Source of the DNA: Nemania diffusa
Taxonomy: Eukaryota > Ascomycota > Sordariomycetes > Xylariales > Xylariaceae
Length of the DNA: 64,000 nt
Assembly (NCBI GenBank): GCA_038501195.1
Contig: JBBPUQ010000011.1
Span: 310,001 to 374,000, forward strand
Direction: 5' to 3'
A program made the translations under genes and the position numbers. Under the pieces are notes generated by a model. It was given only the letters and a program-made list of their open reading frames with translations, did no database searches and had not been told where the DNA came from. This document shows positions 56,636-64,000 of this stretch, piece by piece. Positions within the stretch are counted from its first letter, which is position 1. Each line of letters opens with the position of its first letter.

Positions 56636-58117
56636 ATGCTGTCTGTTCGGCTACTCGGGGCCGCTTTCACCATGAGCTCACTGGTGTCTGATGTGCTCGG
56701 TCTCCTCGAGGATCCAACATCCGCCTGTATAAATATCACCTCTTCTCTCGGGCTTGAAAAGACCGCGACCAGCCCGCTAGACCTACGATATATCACCAGC
56801 CGCAACAGCTACTGGAACCAGAAGCTGGATGCTTATGCTCCGACTTGTATCGTATACCCTGAAAATGCGGCTGATGTTTCCCTGGCGCTGAAGGTAATCA
56901 AGGCAACTGGCGCACAATTCGCGATCAAGGCTGCTGGCCATAATACCAATGACTTATTCTCGTCTGTCAACGATGGCGTACTCATAGACTTAACCCATAT
57001 GACGGGCAAGTCTTACGACAATGTCACGACCCTCGCGACTTATGAGCCCGGCAGCGTTTGGGGAGACCTATACGAGTACTATCTGCAGTATGGGCGAACG
57101 GTCGTCGGCGGGCGGGTTTATGATGTGGGAACCGGTCTAGCGCTAGGAGGTGGAATGAGTTTCCTATCGCCGCAATACGGCATGGCTTGCGACAGCTTCC
57201 GGGAACTAGAAGTCGTGCTCCCTAACGGGAACATAGTCACGGCCTCGTACACAGTGAACCCAGACCTCTTCTTCGCTCTCCGCGGCGGCGGCGGCAACGC
57301 CTACGGCGTAGTGACGAAGTACACCGTGCAAAGCCGCCCCGTCGGCACCTTCTACGCCGGCAACATCCTATACGTCCTCGACCACCGCGAGGCCATCCTC
57401 AACGCGACGCGGGACTTCATCCTGTACAACACCGACCCGAAAGCCGCGGTACTAATGAACTTCAACATCCTCGGCACCCCCGACCTCGAGCTCGGGCTGG
57501 ACCAAGCCTGCCTGATGTTCCTCGTGTACGACGGCCCCGACCCGGGCTCCGCCTTCGCGAACTTCACCGCGATCCCCTACCTCCTGAACACGCTGGGGCC
57601 GAAGACGTACCCGCAGGTCGCGAACCTGCCGATCCCGAAGCTCGCGGTGCTCAGCCGCGCGGACAACGTCTTCCGCATCGGCGTGCACCGCGCCTCGGAC
57701 GCCAGCTACAGCACGGCGTTCGCGCGCTTCTACGAGTGGGCCGAGGACCACAAGGGCGACTACGTGTACGTGCACCTGGACTACAACCCGGTGCCGCGCA
57801 GCCTGACGGACGCGAGCGCGGCGCAGGGCGGCAACGCCATGCAGATGCCCGCCGGCCCGTGGTTCTGGGCCGAGTACACCATCACCACGCCGCCGCTGAT
57901 CAGCGACGCCCGGTACGCCGAGATCCAGGCCAGCTTCAAGGCTTTGGTGGATGGCACGCCGAACGCGGTGGGCCTGCCGTATTTCCTGAATGAGGCGCAT
58001 GCGGACCAGGACGCGCTGAAGACGTTCTCGAGCTACTTCCTCTTGCAGCAGATTAAGAAGAAGTTCGACCCTGATGGGTTCTTTGCTACTAAGACGGGAG
58101 GTTGGTCTTTTAGCTAG
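56636..58117 (+). CDS. FAD-linked oxidoreductase, berberine-bridge-enzyme-like (PCMH-type)
   Basis: A single exon of 493 aa. The N-terminus (MLSVRLLGAAFTMSSLVSDV) is hydrophobic and may be a signal peptide. The FAD-binding PCMH domain spans about 60-235: APTCIVYPENAADVSLALKV, FAIKAAGHNTND (His of the flavin-attachment motif), VYDVGTGLALGGGMSFLSPQYGMACD and LFFALRGGGGNAYGVVTKYT. The C-terminal BBE motif is replaced by LQQIKKKFDPDGFFATKTGG, matching the DPxxFF ending without the second flavin-linking Cys seen in the GMSF context, so attachment may be single. Such enzymes oxidise alcohols or sugars, often in secondary metabolism. From about 57240 onward the gene becomes strongly GC-rich. Confidence 0.9.
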   Translation: MLSVRLLGAAFTMSSLVSDVLGLLEDPTSACINITSSLGLEKTATSPLDLRYITSRNSYWNQKLDAYAPTCIVYPENAADVSLALKVIKATGAQFAIKAAGHNTNDLFSSVNDGVLIDLTHMTGKSYDNVTTLATYEPGSVWGDLYEYYLQYGRTVVGGRVYDVGTGLALGGGMSFLSPQYGMACDSFRELEVVLPNGNIVTASYTVNPDLFFALRGGGGNAYGVVTKYTVQSRPVGTFYAGNILYVLDHREAILNATRDFILYNTDPKAAVLMNFNILGTPDLELGLDQACLMFLVYDGPDPGSAFANFTAIPYLLNTLGPKTYPQVANLPIPKLAVLSRADNVFRIGVHRASDASYSTAFARFYEWAEDHKGDYVYVHLDYNPVPRSLTDASAAQGGNAMQMPAGPWFWAEYTITTPPLISDARYAEIQASFKALVDGTPNAVGLPYFLNEAHADQDALKTFSSYFLLQQIKKKFDPDGFFATKTGGWSFS

Positions 58118-58328
58118 TTGCGTTTGCATTGTTGCTTGTTTGGGTTTCGGACTTTATTACGAGAGAGTTTAATGCCTTGGAAATATATTAGCCCACTAAG
58201 TTCATATGCAACCCATAGACTATTGCACGTGAAAGCAAAGGTCTATGTATTTCTCCTCTCACCATAGCCGTAAGAGCCATCTTCGCTAGACATAACCCTT
58301 GTAGTCCAGCCTTTTGGACTAGTTTTCG

Positions 58329-59468
58329 CTATTTCTGCTTCCGCTGAATTTTATCCACTGCCCATATCAATTGCAGTATAATCGTAGACTGAATGGCAGA
58401 TCCCACAAACAGTACTAGCTGACTTGCATCGGGACCACGACGGAAGTACCCAATGGCTAAGAATGGGGCTATGACCCCGACGCCAGCCAGCAGCCAACTC
58501 CAACGGTTGTATGAGCTTTGTACGTTCCTGTGGCGGAGAGCTGGGAGGATCGTCACGTAGAGACTCAGCAGCTGCATCAAGGCGCTTTGGACGGTGTTGT
58601 AGAACTCGGGGCTACTCCAGCCAAGATCTTTTGGTGTTTCGACCGCAACGCTGTACCCATATGCCGATAGGATTGCTGAGGCGATCGTGAAAAGCATTGT
58701 GAATGTGATCAAAATACTATTACTCTATCAAGCAGAGTAGTTAATAATGAGATCGCATTGTAGTTCTGATAAAACTCACAATAAAGCTACTGCGCAGCTT
58801 CTCTAGAATTTTTCGGCTTCGGTTAGTCTCTTGCGCTTCTTGTTCCGGGACAGAAGCGCGTGGGTTATTGGGCTGATGCACCGCTTCTGGTGTAGCAGTT
58901 TCTACCACCGGTCGGCGTTGTCGCAAAGTGGGTTTTACACCTGTTAGTGGCAGTCAATCCTAGATCGAGGAAGTCAATCAACAAGAGCTTGAAGTATACC
59001 TCTTTTTTTATAATAGACCTCAAGCGCGACCTCAGCACTATTTAAGAACCCGTTGAGCAAAGCCCTTCTCTTTTCGATACCTTCCATGCGCTTCGACGGA
59101 GCATTGACATTCCTATACTCGGCCGTGAGAAGCGGACCATAATGATCGAGCCGTGTTGCCGGTCCTGTCAACCGTTCAATGAGGAAATTGAGTTCGGAAT
59201 TGCCCATGCGCTCCCCGTGCTGATCCAGGTTCCATTCTCGGAGGACAAACACAAAGTACCTTTCCCAGAACGAGATGCTCTCCAAATCCTCGAAGTTAAA
59301 TTCTGGGTCTCCGAAAGGCAAGCTGACGGTCATGCCACTCTCTACACGCTGGCGAATACTGTCTTTGATAAAATCGGAGCCGAATACCTGTTGATCTACA
59401 TCTTGGATGGCGCCGCCGACTTCACGGACTAAGTCACGTAGGGCCTGAGTGCGTCCTATTTCAGTCAT
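58329..59468 (-). CDS. Hypothetical membrane protein with helical N-terminal domain
   Basis: I do not recognise this gene. Three exons on the minus strand, 59468-59000, 58940-58780 and 58724-58329, give 341 aa with phases 1 and 0 agreeing and good CTAACAG and GATAG acceptors. Residues 1-156 are a charged helical region without membrane segments (for example LRDLVREVGGAIQDVDQQVF, FEDLESISFWERYFVF, EKRRALLNGFLNSAEVALEV). A disordered proline- and glutamate-rich linker (about 160-195) follows. The last ~135 residues hold about four membrane helices: FTMLFTIASAILSAY, VQSALMQLLSLYVTIL, WSWLLAGVGVIAPFLAI, LVLFVGSAIQSTIILQLIWAV. The start is the first ATG of the frame. The plan, soluble helical module plus small helical bundle, resembles fungal signalling or defence proteins, but that is only a resemblance. 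Confidence 0.68.
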
Positions 59469-60100
59469 TGGAATTAAAATTCGGTAGTTAATGAACGAGA
59501 ACTTCTTAGGTTTCACACGAGTTTCGATTCTCGATTTACGATGGCAGCAAATGCATTTTGAGCATAGCCACGCGAAGCTGGTGACGTCGTGGCGGTGCAG
59601 TGACGCCTAGCACTGCCATTCTTGGGGCTATGGCATCTGTGGTGCACTTCTAGATCAAGTCCGCCCTATGCTCTGTCACATAAATTCAATCGGTGGATGT
59701 AAGGAATATCTCAGCAAAATATGTTTTACATAGTAAGTATTTCTGATCGAAATTTGCTGTGGATTTTGAATTAATAATGAAGTCTGGCTTACTCTTTATA
59801 CCGTGTTAGCGCTATTAGTTGGAGAACTAGAAACCCAACTTAACCTGAAGAATGCCCGGATTACCATCCTGTTAACTCTTCAAATTAGTTGGAGGTAGTA
59901 ATACCCATGATGAATCTAAAGAGTATAAACAAGGCGTGTTTATTGGCTCTCTACCCCTGTGGTGGCGCAGTTATGCACCTACACATGTTAGTACCTGTCT
60001 GGCGTGATTACGCGCTTGAGTTAAATAGGTAATAAATCCATTTGTTACCTTTGTCACAACTGAGGATCGATCCCGCTGTTGCACCATCGTTTTGATCATC
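59469..60100. other. Divergent intergenic region
   Basis: 632 bp without a gene, lying between the start codons of the membrane protein and the alpha/beta hydrolase. Confidence 0.5.
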
Positions 60101-61213
60101 ATGGCGAGCAGTATGAATCACCCGCTACTGTCCTACCAGCCTCTACGGCTCCTTTTTCAGTTGTCGTATACTACTACGATCATACTACGGCTACCCTACT
60201 ACGCTCTGGTAGCCCTCGTCCCGTTTCTTAGGCCAAACCCAAGATGGAGCGCCAAGCAGACCTTTATGACCCACCTCTTCTACCCGATCCTAGACCTCAC
60301 GTCTCGTGTCGGGATCACAGAGACGCTCACATTAGAAAAGGGCAAAGAGGGCGACAATTTCCAGACTATATCGCCCTCTGATCTAGATGTTTATAAAGGC
60401 CCTCTGGTGTCCGAAACCGTAAAGCCCGCGACAATTGGCGGGACGTGGTTCCCGAAAGCTCCGGCGGATGTAGCGGGGAAGACTATTGTGCTTTACTTCC
60501 ACGGCGGGGGCTTCATCCAAGGCGACGGGCGGACCGCGAACTGCGGGCCGCTCGCAAAACGACTACTAAACAAAGGCGGAGCAGATGCTGTCTTCTCCGT
60601 GCAATACCGACTCTCCGGCTATGGCGGAATGAATCCGTTCCCGGCCGCGCTGCAGGACGCGGTGTCCAGCTACCTATTCATCCTCAACGAGGTCAAGGTT
60701 CCAGCAAGTCAGATTGTCGTAGGCGGCGACAGCGCCGGCGCAAATCTAACCACGGCCTTGCTGCGGTATCTCCAAGAATTCGGGGCCGCGATTAACGTCC
60801 CTGTGCCTAAGTGCGCGATATTGCTCTCGCCGTGGGTTGCGCCGTTCAAGCATGACACGGAGAACAGCCCGCAACGCAAGACAGACTTTGTCCCCTACAC
60901 GTACCCGCAATGGGGGTCGCGCGCATATACACAGGGGCTGTCTGATGCTGCGTCTAACACGTATATCACGCCACTCGGCAACCCGTTCGCGACGCCTGTG
61001 CCTCTGTTTATCAATATCGCCTCAGCTGAGTTGCTTTATGAGCAGGTTCAGCAGTGGGCGGGCGAGATGCGTGGTGTTAGTGGGAATGTGGTAGAGCTGT
61101 ATCATGAACTAGATGCGGTGCACGATACTCTTTTGGTTGCCGGTCTGCTGGGGTTTGAGAAGAGCGCCGCGGATGTCGCGTTAGAAATTGGCAAGTTTGT
61201 TCGCAGGTATTAG
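60101..61213 (+). CDS. Alpha/beta hydrolase fold-3 (HSL/esterase family)
   Basis: A single exon of 370 aa. An N-terminal hydrophobic segment (LRLLFQLSYTTTIILRLPYYALVALVPFL) is a probable membrane anchor, followed by the hydrolase. The oxyanion-hole motif is YFHGGGFIQGD, the nucleophile elbow VVGGDSAGANLT, and the C-terminal His lies in ELDAVHDTLL; these are the signatures of PF07859. It probably cleaves carboxylic esters; the substrate is unknown. The first in-frame ATG is at 60101, and upstream codons lack ATG. It could be a steryl acetyl hydrolase-like enzyme, judged from the anchor and length, but I cannot confirm this. Confidence 0.88.
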   Translation: MASSMNHPLLSYQPLRLLFQLSYTTTIILRLPYYALVALVPFLRPNPRWSAKQTFMTHLFYPILDLTSRVGITETLTLEKGKEGDNFQTISPSDLDVYKGPLVSETVKPATIGGTWFPKAPADVAGKTIVLYFHGGGFIQGDGRTANCGPLAKRLLNKGGADAVFSVQYRLSGYGGMNPFPAALQDAVSSYLFILNEVKVPASQIVVGGDSAGANLTTALLRYLQEFGAAINVPVPKCAILLSPWVAPFKHDTENSPQRKTDFVPYTYPQWGSRAYTQGLSDAASNTYITPLGNPFATPVPLFINIASAELLYEQVQQWAGEMRGVSGNVVELYHELDAVHDTLLVAGLLGFEKSAADVALEIGKFVRRY

Positions 61214-61759
61214 CTTAGTACCTAGTCGTCGTAAGTGATTAGAGTTTTAAGCGCCAAGTCTTGTAAAGCTATATCACAATAAGTAAAACTCCTACTCTAC
61301 TAGAAGTTTTATGCTGCGAGTAATTAGTTGTTGTCGGTAATTTGCCTATAGGCTTAGTTCCAAGCACTGTTAGTATAACGGTTGAGAAACTCTGCAAGTG
61401 CATGAAAGTATAGTAAATTCGAATCTTATCTTTTTTTGTTTCCAGGATAAAATTCGCATCGCATGGCACCTTAATTGTGATAGCCTGTTGACATTTCAAT
61501 ATTCTCAGCCCTAAAATAGTGCAGGCGCTAGAGTATTAAGTGTTAAGTGCAAAGGCGGACATCTCAACAGCTGAGTTGGTAACCAACCCTCTTAGAAAAC
61601 TTGGATTATCGGCAACGTAAGGATTTATTTAAACAAAACAATCAATATCATGAAAACAATAACCAAAAAATAGAGAAGGAAAAAAAATAAGTGTAAAATT
61701 ATGTTAGTGCGTAAGCTAAGCCCAGACTATTGTGGGGGTAAAAATATTTTCAAAAAATA
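61214..61759. other. Intergenic
   Basis: No gene was seen; the stretch 61640-61700 is A-rich. An oligo-T run (TTTTTT on the minus strand, about 61751-61756) directly downstream of the tRNA gene can serve as its RNA polymerase III terminator. Confidence 0.5.
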
Positions 61760-61831
61760 TAGCTAGCGATTGTTTCGATCAATCGACCTCCGGGTTATGA
61801 GCCCGGCGCTCTTCCACTGAGCTAGCTAGCT
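61760..61831 (-). tRNA. tRNA-Met (anticodon CAT), no intron
   Basis: On the minus strand the 72 nt fold into a full cloverleaf: acceptor AGCTAGC/GCTAGCT (7 of 7), D stem GCTC/GAGC, anticodon stem CCGGG/CCCGG with loop CTCATAA, T stem GATTG/CAATC with loop ATCGAAA, discriminator A. The T loop starts with A where T is nearly universal, which weakens the B box. A T6 run follows. CAT could also be read as elongator Met versus initiator; the D- and anticodon-arm form suggests elongator. Confidence 0.85.
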
Positions 61832-63723
61832 TTGTGTAATTTGGCTTATAATGGGGTGGTAAGGTAATTGGATATAATTATGTACGTCAATGATAAAGTT
61901 TCAGTATGTGTTACTGAGATGATCTCCCATGCGGATGTATAAATATGAGTCATATTTGGCCGCAGCCGGAGAGCCAAGAGTAGAACATGACATCAAAGAT
62001 ATACGCGTGTATATGACAGGCTTTATTTTACGAAAATTTCTTCGAAAATTTTATTAAGAGTTTTTGTGTTAAGGTTTGGTTTGCTAAAAACGGCAGCTTA
62101 AGCTTATTATTTTTAAAACTATAACCCATTTTTAACAAATATATTTTAAACAAAGTATATATATTTTATAAAGTTATAATATATAATATATAACAACAAG
62201 GTTGCTTGTATACCTATAAACAACCATTAAGAGTATATATAAAGCTTGGATAGGAGTTTTATTAGGAGCCGTCAGCCCTAGGAGCGGTGTCTGGCGCATG
62301 GCGCTCCCTCGGCGCTGGTGGCTCTCGAGGTGGTCCCAGCCGGATCCTAGCGCTGTGCCTCGTCTGTTCTTCGGTGGGCTAAGGGAGATCTTGATCATGC
62401 CCGACCTGGGAAGTGGCGCACCACAGGATGAGTCGGCCACTGCAGTAAACTCGACTAGAGAGGAACCGTACGATTCCGAAGCGCTGTTGCTTTTGCAGGC
62501 GCGGGAAACTCTAACAGACATGGTGTAGCAAATAGAGACCAAAGAGAATTATTTGGAGAATGTATTTACGCAAATTTGACACTGCCCCACCCTGAATTAG
62601 TTAAAATGATAGACCTCGTGCCCTCGAAGCTGTCCGAGGAAGACAGCTTTCTCAAGATGGACCCGGACGTCGAGTATTCGGATGGACGGAACTGTATACC
62701 TGGGTTCATACTACGCAGAAAGCTGACTACATTCATGATACGCCTAAGATAAGGGGGATTGCGAGCGGGGATTAAATCTGTACGTGAAGTTCACTGGAAG
62801 TACTTTGATGGCGTTAAAAGGCTGATAGGCATTTTGTCTAGAGATTATATAATGGCAGTCAAATGGACAGGAGCATTACCTATAAGTGTACTAGTTTTTA
62901 TAGACGAGTGTTAGAAGTAATATGTAGCTATATGATTCTAAAATTATGATGAGTTAATATATATACTAAGCAGACTTGTCATACACCTTCTAAGCCAGAG
63001 TCAACTTGGAAGTTTCGCATGAGTATAAAATGACAAGCTTTTATGTAGTTACTATTATTGATAATGATGTTGTGTAGTTAACTGATAAAGTGAGATACAT
63101 AATATTTTAGAAATGTGGCCAATTGTTTCTCTCGGTTTTGATGGCTATCCGAAATGTGTATGAAATATTTTAGTAGCTGAATGAAATAATACAATCTGGC
63201 TATAGTCATGATAGCATACAAGTTCAAGTAGCCTATCACCATCACTGGTCATTAACCCCCCGATTTGACACATGTTCCACATAACACTTTAATTAAAGTC
63301 AGTCGAGTCGGGCTGGGAGCTACTAAACGGAGATGTGAATACTACACACACCTCACTTTGGAGGCTTGACCACGGTCACAATGACTCTTCCAAAAATTTT
63401 ACTTGGTTTCATAAATATGAAGTCAATTCACAAGTATGACTTTATGTATAGGAGTTCCTAGCCTCCTAACTAGAAGAGAAGCCTCCGTTCGAGAGGGTTT
63501 CAGACTTATTTATATAGAAAACATCACAAAAGTTTAGCGCTAGACCATGTCAACACAAGCCCCAGGGGCTTGCCACTCCACTCCACCACACTACCTCGGA
63601 AGATCAGTAGTCATTGGAGCTGTTGCTTTCCGGAAATGCCAGGTAAGTCTATGTAGGCTGCGAATCAGCATTCTTATCCATGTGTAATGAAGACCGTGAA
63701 TGAAAGTTACTCACCTCTGCAGA
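61832..63723. other. Gene-poor stretch, about 1.9 kb
   Basis: An AT-rich patch (about 62020-62230) abuts a GC-rich block (62260-62540) that gives overlapping frames on both strands without domains (62298-62528 plus, 62174-62542 minus). The abrupt switch may mark the edge of an old repeat. Nothing else is supported. Confidence 0.4.
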
Positions 63724-64000
63724 TTAGATAGGGTATAAATCAATGTTGCTTATTGAAATATTACCGGCGTATTCCGGTAGTTGTTGACCTAACACTTCCT
63801 TGGCGGACGGACTCTGAGACATGACATCATGAAGGTTGATGCTATCAGATGGCATGTTTTTAAACACCTCGCTGCCGAGGGGCATGCCGTCAGTGGGGGA
63901 GGCGCAGCCATTAACAGCACCATTATTGCCTACAAGAATTTGGGCAATGAATAGGACGGCCATGTTCTCAGGCATATTGCGGCATTCCTGTAGGTGCTGA
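63724..64000 (-). CDS. Possible partial gene running off the window end
   Basis: The minus-strand frame is open from the window edge to a stop at 63724. The product contains MPENMAVLFIAQILVGNNGA, SPTDGMPLGSEVFKNMPSD and ends GNISISNIDLYPI. A CTACAG just before GAATGCC (63988-63993) could be a splice acceptor. I do not recognise it; it may be a chance frame. Confidence 0.25.
   Translation of the reverse strand, partial: QHLQECRNMPENMAVLFIAQILVGNNGAVNGCASPTDGMPLGSEVFKNMPSDSINLHDVMSQSPSAKEVLGQQLPEYAGNISISNIDLYPI

Noticed and set aside
1..64000. CRISPR arrays, operons, riboswitches or bacterial features
   Set aside because: The DNA is fungal nuclear, with introns in most genes; no regularly spaced repeats with unique spacers were seen.

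Overview
The window is nuclear DNA of a filamentous ascomycete (Pezizomycotina; a sordariomycete is my guess, not proven). The reasons are short introns with GT..CTAAC/CTGAC..AG signals, HET-domain and DUF7025-type AAA genes, secreted GH5 and alkaline phosphatase, queuine transglycosylase and NOP10/NOB1 housekeeping genes, and an island whose C:G pairs have nearly all become T:A, which is the mark of repeat-induced point mutation (RIP). I assembled exons by hand; every joined reading frame below is open and divides by three, but no splice site has transcript support.

Layout. 1-1179: no gene. 1.2-9.8 kb: a Nudix/DUF4743 hydrolase; a divergent pair of mitochondrial genes (complex I NDUFA12 homologue with a 7-nt exon, and PGS1 with a GC-AG intron); a secreted GH5 glucanase convergent with a secreted alkaline phosphatase whose promoter carries CACGTG boxes. 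11.3-11.7 kb: a 359-bp hAT-like MITE. 12.0-13.1 kb: an unrecognised protein with a GPFE-type repeat. 14.0-19.3 kb: a Gfo/Idh/MocA oxidoreductase, an amidase pseudogene with two in-frame stops, and a cytochrome P450.

19.4-31.5 kb is the most striking structure: a second copy of the hAT-like MITE (perfect 8-bp target duplication GTTATTTC) split by an 11,513-bp element with 135-bp direct terminal repeats and a 5-bp duplication GTAGA. The interior is saturated with RIP and has no surviving reading frame, while the outermost ~50-70 bp of each terminal repeat escaped. The first MITE copy, 8 kb away, shows the empty insertion site.

32.0-37.6 kb: right beside the island, an AAA ATPase (DUF7025 class) and a HET-domain protein are divergently transcribed from one 569-bp spacer, a plausible non-self-recognition locus. 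37.6-40.2 kb is gene-poor. 40.2-47.8 kb: an LCCL-domain membrane protein, QTRT2, and a DHA1-type MFS transporter. 47.8-53.1 kb is gene-poor but holds a complete 592-bp TRIM-like LTR element (185-bp LTRs, TSD TCTGC). 53.1-55.4 kb: NOP10 and NOB1, both ribosome-biogenesis factors, are convergent. 56.6-61.2 kb: a BBE-like FAD oxidoreductase, an unrecognised three-exon membrane protein, and an alpha/beta hydrolase. A tRNA-Met(CAT) lies at 61.8 kb; the last 2 kb holds at most a partial reading frame.
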